A DNA stretch of 24,648 nucleotides, taken from positions 1-24,648 of the forward strand of contig JAUCBJ010005386.1 of assembly GCA_032718475.1 (NCBI GenBank), in the 5' to 3' direction. Origin of the DNA: Nemertoderma westbladi (lineage: Eukaryota > Xenacoelomorpha > Nemertodermatida > Nemertodermatidae). Both the position numbers and the translations under genes were made by a program. This document shows, in pieces, positions 1 through 8,814 of this stretch. The notes under the pieces are model-generated. The model worked only from the letters and a program-made list of their open reading frames with translations, was not told the DNA's origin and made no database searches. How positions within the stretch are numbered: position 1 is the stretch's first letter; every line of letters starts with the position of its first letter.

Positions 1-284
1 GGTTGCGGGGCGAAGGGCCAGTTACATCCCACAGAAGCTTTTACAAGTTCGGAGATCATAAAATGGCGGATAATAGGCGGTCGCGATCCTATCATAGTAG
101 GCAGTCATCGTAGTAGCAGTAGTAGTAAGGCGGTCGTGCCAAGTATCTTCCTTCACTTCCGGTCCTGCAAATTTGTTTTGGTTTCTGGTCCATGAAATTA
201 TGGATTACCAATTTTAAAAATCTTTTTTTTTTCAAGTGAGCAACTTAAAATTTTGCTTTTTCAAACATTTTGCTTGCGTATCTC
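1..284. other. Unassigned sequence at left edge
   Basis: I see no supportable gene here. The stretch includes a short run of AGT/TAG triplets near 105-130 (around gtagtagcagtagtagtaa). This resembles the simple tail of the LINE family found elsewhere in the window, but no LINE body is attached to it. Confidence 0.4.
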
Positions 285-820
285 GTGTTGAAAATTCTAC
301 TAATACTACTACTATGGGCATGCTGCATTGCAGCACAAGTATTATATTATATATAATTATTATATTATATATTACATATATATTAAGCATGTTGAGCCGG
401 CTTGTCGACAAAATTGCGCCGCCACAACTCCCTATCACCCATGACATTTGCTAGATCATCCGCATCTTCAAGGCCAGTGTCCTTTAAGATGCGTCTCAAA
501 AAAGTAATTTCTACCGGCTGTCCACCATGCTTATTCACTCCATGAGGCCGCCGAAGCACAAGATTCTGCACTGGTTGGTCCTCACGGCGAAAGCAATGTC
601 CTGCAAAGCGGAGGCGGTTCCGTTCTATTGTCAAGCTAGGGGAGAATAATGAAACACATCCAATGTTGTATAGATTCTGATTGGAGATGTGTACATTGTA
701 CTTGACACAATGAACCCGGCGCAGCATTCTTGTGTAAGTGCCATCCAGAGATTTGGTCATGACGTACTATATAAATCTACAGTAGGTCATGATTTGGTGT
801 CCTCTGAATGTGTTGAAAAT
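285..820 (-). mobile_element. LINE copy A: 5'-truncated 3' end, with TSD
   Basis: This is a minus-strand fragment of the RTE-like LINE that also occurs at 8815-9647, 15819-19567 and 21514-23721. It encodes only the C-terminal end of the reverse-transcriptase ORF, including the LRRVHCVKYN, LRFAGHCFRR and DADDLANVMGDRELW stretches seen in the other copies. The body runs from about 296 (TAG-triplet tail, at the left because of orientation) to about 804. An 11-bp direct repeat GTGTTGAAAAT at 285-295 and 810-820 brackets it and is the target-site duplication. The 3' UTR is interrupted by about 40 bp of AT-rich sequence near 340-387. A 33-bp insertion sits at 758-790. The copy is non-functional. 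Confidence 0.9.
750..798. mobile_element. 33-bp micro-insertion with 8-bp direct repeats
   Basis: Within LINE copy A, GATTTGGT occurs at 750-757 and again at 791-798. The other LINE copies have it once. The 33 bases between (758-790) begin CATGAC and end GGTCAT, so the insert has short inverted ends (ATGAC/GTCAT). The structure looks like a miniature transposon or an excision/repair product with an 8-bp TSD. It is too short to classify. Confidence 0.5.
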
Positions 821-1665
821 AACATTTTTGCTTTGCGTCTTTATGAAATTCCACATGGCGTAATGGTTTTTAATAATTGATAGAGCAGAACCTTGCGACA
901 TGGTAAAGGTAACCATTGTAAACTTTTTATATAATTATATATAGATAAACTGACTACTATCGTGGAATCTAGAAACACGCTATTTTTTGAATTTTTGATA
1001 AACATGTCTTTCCATTGTGTTCGTTTCCATGGAAATAAGAAAGTTGTAGTTGCTTAATCAATCTAACTCCCCCTGTCTGTGTAATATATATAGCTACCAT
1101 TGCGTATTTTACTAATAATTATATTTAATAATAATTTCTATAATAAAATAAATATGAGTCCGTTGTATGCATGCATGTATAATAATATATGATAATGATA
1201 ACAATAGATAGGTACGTAGAGGATTTGCAATTAGGTGAGGCCAGATCTAAGCAAGACTATAGGTGCGAATTCTCGGGTTTTTAATGCCGTGAATGGCGAT
1301 GTGGCTATAATAATATTTTTATACAGTCAAATAAGTTAATATTATTATCCCTTGTTCTAGCTTATTCAATGACCACCCATTTTTATCAAAAATACACAAT
1401 ACTGTACACGTGATTTTGTAAACAAAATGCAATTTTTTGAACTTTTTTGAAAATCATTTTTGTATTTTTGAAAATTTTTGAAATAATGCATCAGACGGGT
1501 TATAGATAATTACCTACCGTTACCTACCATATTTATATTACCTACCTACCTACGGTGTATACTTTACATATAAGGTGCAATGCAATATCTGCCTGGTTAT
1601 ATAATTACATTTATTTATAATATTTATTTGTTGTTTACAGTATGTAATTAATTAACATTATTAAT
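821..1665. other. AT-rich intergenic stretch
   Basis: No gene is supported. The sequence is AT-rich, with microsatellite-like TAATAATA runs near 1110-1200 and repeated CCTA words at 1512-1556. Reading frames are short and show no recognisable protein. Confidence 0.5.
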
Positions 1666-1749
1666 TTATGTATTTGTTTGTTGTATAAGTTTGTCATTAA
1701 AAATAAAAAAAGCACTAAGCAGCCAAAAAAAAAAAAATTATGTATTTGT
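1666..1749 (+). mobile_element. Tiny processed retro-insertion with poly(A) and TSD
   Basis: The 12-mer TTATGTATTTGT occurs at 1666-1677 and again at 1738-1749. The 60 bases between end in a run of 13 A (1725-1737). An AATAAA at 1702-1707 lies 17 bases upstream of that run, the normal spacing of a polyadenylation signal. This is the layout of a severely 5'-truncated processed transcript inserted by a poly(A)-recognising retrotransposon machinery. The parent transcript is not identifiable from about 45 non-A bases. Confidence 0.65.
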
Positions 1750-1843
1750 AGTTAAATTTAGACTACACCACAGTTTTCAAATCCCCTTAAGTGGCTACCT
1801 TTGCCTTTATTAAAAAAAACAGTTTCTAGTCTGAAATTACGGG

Positions 1844-2993
1844 AAATCGGAGCACCTACCAGAACAAGTACTTCGTGAGAAATCGGAACACTTAACAGAA
1901 CAAGTACTTGGTGAGAAATCGGAACACTTACCAGAACAAGTACTTAGTGTGAAATCGGAACACTTACCTGAACAAGTACTTAGTGTGAAATCGGAACACT
2001 TACCAGAACAAGTACTTGGTGTGAAATCGGAACACTTAACAGAACAAGTACTTGGTGAGAAATCGGAACACTTACCAGAACAAGTACTTAGTGAGAAATC
2101 GGAACACTTACCAGAACAAGTACTTAGTGTGAAATCGGAACACTTACCAGAACAAGTACTTAGTGTGAAATCGGAACACTTACCAGAACAAGTACTTAGT
2201 CTGAAATCGGAACACTTACCAGAACAAGTACTTGGTGTGAAATCGGAACACTTAACAGAACAAGTACTTGGTGAGAAATCGGAACACTTACCAGAACAAG
2301 TACTTTGTGAGAAATCGGAACACTTACCAGAACAAGTACTTAGTGTGAAATCGGAACACTTACCAGAACAAGTACTTAGTGTGAAATCGGAACACTTACC
2401 AGAACAAGTACTTTAGTGTGAAATCGGAACACTTACCAGAACAAGTACTTAGTGTGAAATCGGAACACTTACCAGAACAAGTACTTAGTGTGAAATCGGA
2501 ACACTTACCAGAACAAGTACTTGGTAAGAAATCGCAGCACTTACCAGAACAAGTACTTAGTGAGAAATCGGAACACTTACCAGAACAAGTACTTAGTGTG
2601 AAATCGGAACACTTACCTGAACAAGTACTTGGTAAGAAATCGGAGCACTTACCAGAACAAGTACTTAGTGTGAAATCGGAACACTTACCAGAACAAGTAC
2701 TTGGTAAGAAATCGGAGCACTTACCAGAACAAGTACTTGGTAAGAAATCGGAACACTTACCAGAACAAGTACATAGTGAGAAATCGGAACACTTACCAGA
2801 ACAAGTACTTAGTGAGAAATCGGAACACTTACCAGAACAAGTACTTGGTGAGAAATCGGGGCACTTACCAGAACAAGTACTTGGTGTGAAATCGGAACAC
2901 TTACCACACCGTTACATTGTGTGAAATCGGAACACTTACCACACCGTTACATTGTGTGAAATCGGAACACTTACCACACCGTTACTTTGTGTG
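1844..2993. repeat. 36-bp minisatellite, 29 units plus three 35-bp variants
   Basis: Counting from each AAATCGG, units start at 1844 and repeat every 36 bases to 2384. One unit carries an extra T (37 bp, 2384-2420), and the 36-bp register then continues from 2421 to 2888. Three variant units of 35 bp (containing CACACCGTTAC) follow at 2889, 2924 and 2959. Because the period is a multiple of three, one frame stays open and reads KSEHLPEQVL plus two variable residues. There is no ATG, the extra T shifts the frame, and most unit-to-unit changes are non-synonymous (P/T, S/G, V/E/K), so coding is unlikely. Units 5-10 and 11-16 share the same order of variants, a 216-bp higher-order duplication. 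Confidence 0.95.
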
Positions 2994-3215
2994 AAATAGG
3001 CATGTGTTATCTGGAGCGACAATAATTGGATTTTAAGTTGAAGTGGTGTTTAATTATTGTTTTTTTGCATCATAAAATATAATTATGTAGGCCTATATTT
3101 ATGTATCGAAGAACAGTGACAGTGAAAGGAAATACTCATCACAGATTAAACCTTTTCCATTAATTAGTAAACCTTTGCGTTATGTAATTTATATATCCAT
3201 ATGGGAATGCTGATA

Positions 3216-3451
3216 GGGGGGACTTTCGACGAAATAAAATTCATCCCTCTCCAGGGGAAATTCGACGCAAATAACAGCTGATTACTCCAAAAATAAAACA
3301 GTATCCTGTTCTATTAAGTTTAGTTTATTGTTTTGGTTAGAACACTAATCACTGTAACCTGCTCCTTTCCCTAAATCGGGAATTTAACATCTAGGCGGGA
3401 TATTAATTCGCCAATATAGGATTTGCGTCCAGTCCCCCCCCCCCCCCCCCC
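3216..3451. mobile_element. Candidate MITE or transposon end with G-rich inverted repeats
   Basis: GGGGGGACTTTCGACG at 3216-3231 is matched in inverted orientation at 3412-3451 (reverse complement G-run, then ACTGGACGCAAAT). It is also matched, over 16 bases without mismatch, at 6143-6172. A related direct copy (GGGG then AAATTCGACGCAAAT) lies at about 3254-3272. The segment could be a MITE of about 236 bp, or the left end of an element of about 2.96 kb reaching 6172. I find no clear target-site duplication for either choice, partly because the ends merge into homopolymer C/G runs. Confidence 0.4.
3434..3451. repeat. Poly-C run (18)
   Basis: A run of 18 consecutive C, adjoining the inverted-repeat motif described for 3216-3451. 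Exact length is likely to be unreliable in any assembly. Confidence 0.95.
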
Positions 3452-4305
3452 TCCACTGTGCTTGTTTGCACTTGCTGTTTGTGTATATTTTGGATCAATT
3501 CCTGATTTTGATCACCTCATACGAGACTATGAATGAGTATGTACCTAAAAGTGTTGCTTTTAGTATTCATTTCACTGCTTTTCAGAATAATTATTGTCCC
3601 TGGGTATTGTTATCAAAGTACATGTAATTATTAATAAAATAAAATAGAAAACCATAAAAAAATTAAGAATAATAAGTAAATATAATAATAAGTTAAGAAA
3701 AATCCTCTTTATTATTATTACATATTTGTATCTTCTCCTAATCTGCACTCCAATTCGCGTTATACACCCTAGGCCCTACTCATATCCCCCAACGTAGGCC
3801 TGCCTACTTATTTATTTATTGTATATGTTTTATTAGCTGGCGGGGCTAGCGCACCGCGAAAGAAGTTTTCTAGCTTAAGACGCTGCTCAACAGTCCACGT
3901 CTGCATTCAAGTTACACTCAAAATATTTTCTAAACAATATTATATTTTTATATGTATTACAATATTATATTTTTATATGTATTACAATATTATATATATC
4001 CTTGATAAATTTATTCTAGGTAGAATGCGCGCTTCATGATGATGCGGTTGGATGACCTCAAAATTGACAATTCACTGATATACCATCTAGTACAACATTT
4101 TATTGATTGCAATGTTCAATTTAATGCACAGATTCGATTTTATAGAATTATTCACTTTTGTATAATAATACTAGAGGCAGGTAGTCCTAGCTGTCACATT
4201 GAAGTCCGACGACCTTTCCTATCCATCCTATCCTTTACAATCATATTACTATATTATGATATAGTGTTCCATTCGAACAGATGTAATAATTGTTCAACTA
4301 TGTAT
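3452..4305. other. AT-rich intergenic stretch with a 25-bp tandem duplication
   Basis: No gene is supported. A unit of about 25 bp (AATATTATATTTTTATATG and following bases) is repeated about 2.5 times near 3935-3998. A 92-codon open frame at 4036-4314 has AT-driven composition and no recognisable domain, so I do not call it a gene. Confidence 0.5.
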
Positions 4306-4349
4306 ATCACATAAATGAAATAAATAAATAAATAAAATCACATAAATGA
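4306..4349. repeat. (AATA)n tract bounded by 13-bp direct repeats
   Basis: ATCACATAAATGA occurs at 4306-4318 and 4337-4349. Only AATA repeats (18 bp) lie between. This could be a retroelement insertion reduced to its simple-sequence tail, or a duplication by replication slippage. Confidence 0.4.
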
Positions 4350-4794
4350 CTTTATTATGTTCTCTAGAGTTAAAGAACAGTTGGCGGCACAATTATTGAC
4401 CTATAACTACAGTACTACTTTACTATATTATGCCAACTACAGTAATAGTATATCGTATATCATTGTAGTAAGAGTATACATGTGATTGTAGTTCAAGCCA
4501 AACAGGGAGCTAAATGCCAGAACACGTTCTTCATGTCCAAAAATCAGCGGAAAAATTGAGACAGGAAAGAAGCTGGGAAGTATGGGAAGTGGTTAATTCC
4601 CAAATCCCATACACTTTCAGCACTGAGTTACCAATCAACCACTGCTCATTATTGGTCGGTACCGTACTACACCAGGGCCCACCTTGGTGGAGAGGGCCCT
4701 TTCCCTGCAAGAAAACCGGCGCGGTAGCTACCAAGATAAAGCGCCGTCCCAGATTGTGAGAACCCTATACCCATGACCTAGGCACATTGTAGTA
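4350..4794. other. Intergenic, no supported gene
   Basis: Open frames of 81 and 67 codons overlap on opposite strands near 4514-4759. Neither resembles a known protein. A self-complementary GAGGGCCCTTTC-type patch lies near 4692-4702. Confidence 0.4.
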
Positions 4795-4895
4795 CATCTC
4801 AGCAACTGCCCAGACGATTTTCTTGAAATTTGCACACGACCTGCGCCGCGGTTCCATATAACCCTGTACCAAATTTCAAATAAATTTATAAATTA
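4795..4895 (+). repeat. Dispersed repeat, copy 1
   Basis: This contains CTCAGCAACTGC, then GACGATTTT, GAAATTTGCACAC and TACCAAATTTCAA at the same spacing as at 5327-5430. The two copies are clearly related but diverged. The family is unidentified. The wording resembles common non-autonomous repeats of invertebrate genomes, but I cannot name one. Confidence 0.6.
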
Positions 4896-5326
4896 GGGGC
4901 CGAGTGAGAATGTTTTAAAGTTATTAAAAATTAATAAAAACTATTAGAAATAAATCTTGCCGATATCTGATTGGGAAGAGCACCGAGGCAGTTCGCTGGT
5001 AGAATTAATTCAGAGTTGGCTTGGCAACCACAGTAGGTAGGTAGAGCTGCTAGTATGCAGTTATCTCAGTAGTAATATGGCCGCCATCTAATGTGTACTA
5101 TTTATAGACAATTTGATTTAATGATAACCTCAGTGTCTGACTACTGGGGTTGTTTAATGACAGATGTTATACTATAGCCAGTCTGCCCAGCAATACACAT
5201 ATCCATTATATAAACAATGTTTACAGTTAATCTATTGAATGGGGCTAATCAATAGTGGGTAAATGATGCGAATTATAATTGTAGTGGCAAAGCAGTATAT
5301 ATGCACACTCTAGTCCAAAATCAGTC

Positions 5327-5430
5327 GATCTCAGGAACTGCAGATACGATTTTTTTTAAATTTGCACACAATATGAAGGGGGGTACCAGAAATACGTGTA
5401 CCAAATTTCAAGTAAATTGATCAATTTACT
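5327..5430 (+). repeat. Dispersed repeat, copy 2
   Basis: Direct-orientation partner of 4795-4895 (CTCAGGAACTGC, TACGATTTT, AAATTTGCACAC, TACCAAATTTCAA). It is followed at once by the duplicated 50-bp block of 5425-5475/5568-5618. Confidence 0.6.
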
Positions 5431-5618
5431 AATATATTTATAATTAAAAAGGTAATAAATTTCGCTCTTTAAGAAAACTATAGGTCCTATGGGAAAGTGA
5501 TGAAATTCAAAGTTGTAGATAATCATCTGCGTAGCCCATCGGTGGAATAAAATTTTCACTTTATTTATAACTAATATACTTATAATTAGAAAGGTTATAA
5601 ATTTCACTATTTAAGTAA
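5425..5618. repeat. Pair of about 50-bp direct repeats 143 bp apart
   Basis: The segment beginning TTACTAATATATTTATAATT (5425-5475) recurs as TAACTAATATACTTATAATT (5568-5618), with GGT(A/T)ATAAATTTC and TTTAAG(A/T)AAA shared downstream. This is an imperfect local duplication. Confidence 0.6.
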
Positions 5619-5899
5619 ATAATCCGAAATGTTTATTTCTGAAATGTTTAATTGGACAATGCGAATTCGAATCTACCAATTATTTTTTGGAACGATTAGA
5701 AGACCACCGGGACTACATGTTTAGATTATGATTTCTTTGTTCCAGAACGTGTTACAGGGTGGGTGGGCAATTTGGTGCAAGTGAATATTTACAGTTCATT
5801 TATTTAGCTCAAAATGCTTAGAATTCTCAAGTTGTTTACATTGATATCACAATTTTGAAAGAAATATTCATCAAGAAGGTCAAAACTGAAGCCATTCTC

Positions 5900-5962
5900 G
5901 GACGTCCGCTCTTGGTATAGTGGTTACATTGAATTCACATCTCTCCCAAGGCATACTACTAT
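5900..5962 (+). other. tRNA-like box A segment, possible SINE remnant
   Basis: TTGGTATAGTGG at 5912-5923 resembles the D-arm/box A of eukaryotic tRNAs, and the CTCTCCCAAGGC text downstream (5941-5952) sits where an anticodon arm would. I see no acceptable box B (GGTTCGAATCC) or closing acceptor stem, so this is not an intact tRNA. It may be a tRNA-derived SINE remnant. Confidence 0.3.
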
Positions 5963-6142
5963 CCAATACTGCAATATCCAAAGCAGTTTTTGTTTCGGAA
6001 CGAATGCAAGTTCTGGGGGGACCACCAGCACTGGAAATAAATCGTCAGACTTTGTGTTGTGCATAGTTAATCCCTGGCCTAACGGCCCAATAAAATTTAC
6101 TTTTGCTTTTATTTTTTGGTTCTTAATTCAAATTTTTAATGC

Positions 6143-6172
6143 GTCGAAAGTCCCCCCCCCCCCCCCCCCCCC
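6143..6172. repeat. Inverted partner of the GGGGGGACTTTCGACG end, with poly-C (21)
   Basis: CGTCGAAAGT followed by 21 C (6152-6172) is the reverse complement of the motif at 3216-3231. It may be the right end of a transposon spanning 3216-6172. It lies about 130 bp upstream of the cyclin B start codon. Confidence 0.5.
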
Positions 6173-6302
6173 GGTACTGTAATAATTCATGCTGCTAGGC
6201 CAACCGGTAATCAGTTAATTCATAAATCCATAATCCTGTAATCCAGTAATCTGTACCCTGGTAACCTACCAAATTCTGAAATTCATAAATTGAAATCAAA
6301 CG

Positions 6303-7526
6303 ATGGAGGCTGTTTCACATAAATTCGGGTTTAATAAAGAAAATGCGATCACCACTCGCACATTGCTTCCCGCCAAATCGATTACCAACGAAAATGGTAA
6401 GGAAACATTTACAAAACCGGCCAGAATGACGCTCGGCGATATTAAAAACCCCCTCCCCGCTGCAAAGCGCGACGAAATGGGCGGTGGAGTTAAGCGTAAA
6501 CCCGGCACGATAAACAAATCGTCGCATAAAGAGATTCCGATCCCCAAAACGAAACGCTTGCTAACTCGCAATAGGGCGATAGATCGACCCGCAGTGGGGC
6601 GACAACCGACCGTTAAAGACTCTGAGAAACTCCTGAGGATGGAGTCGGTTCGCACCGCTGTGGGAGAGATAGAGGCTGTAAATCCGACTCCGACAATCTC
6701 GGACATCGACAAAGACGACGCCGGCAACCCATTCCTGTGTACCGAATACGTGAACGAGATCTACGACTACATGCGATTCCGGGAAGCCAAGATGCCGATA
6801 GCGAAGCGGTACATGGACGGGTTCGCTAACATAACGCCCAAGATGAGGTCCGTCTTGGTTGACTGGATCGTCCAGGTTCAGGGGCGGTTCCGTCTCCTCC
6901 CGGAAACTCTCTACACGACCGTCGCGATTATAGACCGATTCCTGCAGCACCATGAAGTCCCGCGGAACAAACTGCAGCTGGTCGGAGTGACTTGCATGTG
7001 GATCGCGTGCAAATACGAGGAGATGTACGCGCCGGAAGTCAACGACTTTGTCTACATCTGCGACAACGCCTACACCAGCGAACAGATCCGAACGATGGAA
7101 CGACGAATTCTCGACCAACTCGACTTCGATCTGTCCCGACCACTTCCCATTCACTTCCTCCGACGCAACTCCAAGGCGGGAGACGCCGATTCCCATCAAC
7201 ACACGTTGGCTAAGTATATCATCGAGTTGTCTATCTTGGATTACGAGTTGTGCCACGTTCTTCCCTCTGTGATCGCGGCCGCGTCTCTCTTCCTTTCCCG
7301 TTACCTCCTCCTCGACTCGGGATCCGATTGGTGCGACTCCCTCGTCGTCCACAGCCGTTACACCGAGGCCCAACTGGCGCCCGCCATCCGCCGACTTTCC
7401 CAGCTCCTCCAACAGGCGACTCACAGTAAACTCACCACCGTCAGGAACAAATACTCCCAGACGAAGTTCGCAAGAATCGCACTCGTCATCGACACAGAGA
7501 AGTTAAACTCCTTCGTTTCAACCTGA
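6303..7526 (+). CDS. CCNB: G2/mitotic-specific cyclin B, intronless
   Basis: Regulatory subunit of CDK1 that drives entry into mitosis and is destroyed by the APC/C. The 407-residue length is normal for the family. A perfect destruction box RMTLGDIKN lies at residues 41-49. The pre-box motif ISDID is at 132-136. The N-terminal cyclin box (about 151-278) contains the CDK/substrate-docking MRSVLVDW (181-188) and KYEEMY (238-243). FLRR (285-288), characteristic of B1/B2-type rather than B3, begins the C-terminal cyclin fold (about 280-398). The start codon has A at -3 and G at +4. Animal cyclin B genes normally have several introns; this one has none and no frame damage, which suggests a retrocopy or lineage-specific intron loss. 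Coding GC is much higher than the flanks. The symbol is at family level only. Confidence 0.95.
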   Translation: MEAVSHKFGFNKENAITTRTLLPAKSITNENGKETFTKPARMTLGDIKNPLPAAKRDEMGGGVKRKPGTINKSSHKEIPIPKTKRLLTRNRAIDRPAVGRQPTVKDSEKLLRMESVRTAVGEIEAVNPTPTISDIDKDDAGNPFLCTEYVNEIYDYMRFREAKMPIAKRYMDGFANITPKMRSVLVDWIVQVQGRFRLLPETLYTTVAIIDRFLQHHEVPRNKLQLVGVTCMWIACKYEEMYAPEVNDFVYICDNAYTSEQIRTMERRILDQLDFDLSRPLPIHFLRRNSKAGDADSHQHTLAKYIIELSILDYELCHVLPSVIAAASLFLSRYLLLDSGSDWCDSLVVHSRYTEAQLAPAIRRLSQLLQQATHSKLTTVRNKYSQTKFARIALVIDTEKLNSFVST

Positions 7527-7581
7527 GACTCCGATCCGATCGCCTTCTCGAGGGTTTGAGACTTCCAACTGGTGGAATTGC

Positions 7582-7587
7582 AATAAA
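7582..7587 (+). terminator. Polyadenylation signal AATAAA of cyclin B
   Basis: First AATAAA, 56 bases after the stop codon of the cyclin gene. It implies a very short 3' UTR if used. Another AATAAA lies much further on, at 8346-8351. Confidence 0.55.
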
Positions 7588-8490
7588 CATTCTATGCAAT
7601 TTGAACTATAATTATCCAATTATTATGTGTGTCCGTTTTTATTCCGCCCTATATATATATATATAAATTTTAACCTGATCTTGATTTTATTATATCGTCA
7701 TTATACTTTAATATGGCCCCCACCTGTACTAATTGTATTATTTCCATATTTACAGTATTTTTATGTGATTCAGCCATGGTTATATTCACTTTGAACAATT
7801 TGAAAACAATCTTAATATTATATTAACGCATCCACTATAGCCGCACAATACCCCTTCTTTCATTACATGGTGCTATTTGACTTAACTACATCAGTCTTTA
7901 CAATTATAATTACTGCGGAACTGGTTTTTAATACCTTCTTCGTGTTAATCTTCTATTTATATGCCTACCTATCAAGAAAAGGTATTTTATTCTTACGTCA
8001 GTGTTATATTACTTTATTATCTTACACTCTAGCATCATATTATTATACAACACCACATAGTAATAGGAAATATTGATTATTTTTTGTTGAATTCTAATAG
8101 TTAGTCTTCCATACTCGAGTCTACCAATGTATCACTATTTAATGGTAATGTAATAGTTAAGTGTTTAATCCACTGGTGTTATGTCTGTTTTATTTTGTAG
8201 TTTTGTTATTCAGCCTTAGTTATTATACATAGGCTGGATGGACTGTTTAAAAATAATATTTCTCTATACTCGTAGATCACAAATTGATTTTTCAGGAATA
8301 TTAGTTGTTGTGTTGTACTTTTAATGTTTGCATTTTCTTGTTTTAAAATAAAGATAACGTTTTAATATAAAAAGTGATTTCTTAAATCTATTTGGAACTG
8401 AATTCGGATTCTAAGTTTAGACTTTAGAGGGAAGTTGTAATTATAGTATAAAAACATATAAGCACAAACATAATTAATGAGATTCATAAC
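7588..8490. other. AT-rich intergenic stretch
   Basis: No gene is supported. An ATATATAT run lies near 7651-7664. A 69-codon open frame at 7867-8076 would give a hydrophobic peptide, but its composition is what AT-rich sequence produces by chance. Part of this region could be an extended 3' UTR of cyclin B, since AATAAA recurs at 8346-8351. Confidence 0.45.
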
Positions 8491-8499
8491 TAGAGTGAG

Positions 8500-8814
8500 G
8501 GGACATCCATAAGGAGGTCCACAATACACCATGTCCTGGAAGATAGTGTCAGTGTCGTTGTTCTGGTAGGCGTACATGGAACCCCCCCCCCCCCCCCCGC
8601 AGAGAGAGAGAGTTTCATATCCCTCCTTAGTGGGTGAGCCATGATTTTTATTTTTTCTGGCGAAATTGCACCAGTTACAGCGCAGATATTCTTCACCCTT
8701 ATAGTGATTTGTAGGTACTAGTGGAAAGCTGACCATGCAAGGATTCCAAATATATAACACAGTGTGAATTTCGTTGAAAAATAGCTGAAATATTTCAAAA
8801 GTTGTATGGTGTTG
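8500..8814. repeat. Left arm of an inverted repeat; also left copy of long LINE-flanking duplication
   Basis: The reverse complement of this segment aligns with 9960-10312. Shared words in order include TTTGGAATCCTTG, GGCTCACC(A/C)ACTAAG, GACACTAT and AGGACATGGTGTAT. The inner 125 bp (about 8690-8814) also recurs in direct orientation at 9648-9792, immediately beyond the LINE insertion. A 17-C run is at 8582-8598, followed by GAGAGAGAGAG. Confidence 0.7.

Noticed and set aside
1949-2924. Repeat-protein genes reading KSEHLPEQVL units (155 and 168 residues)
   Set aside because: No ATG: the apparent starts are GTG codons. An extra T at about 2414 breaks the frame. Unit differences are mostly non-synonymous. 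The open frame follows from a 36-bp period without stops.
1844-2993. CRISPR-like array
   Set aside because: Units are contiguous with no variable spacers, and the sequence is eukaryotic.
5912-5985. Functional tRNA gene
   Set aside because: Only the box A-like region is present. I see no box B and no pairing acceptor stem.
6561-7424. 287-codon open frame antisense to cyclin B
   Set aside because: Shadow of the GC-rich cyclin coding sequence. No recognisable domain, and the plus-strand frame carries all conserved motifs.
7867-8076. 69-codon hydrophobic ORF after cyclin B
   Set aside because: AT-driven composition (Leu, Ile, Phe, Tyr) and no start context or homology that I can recognise.
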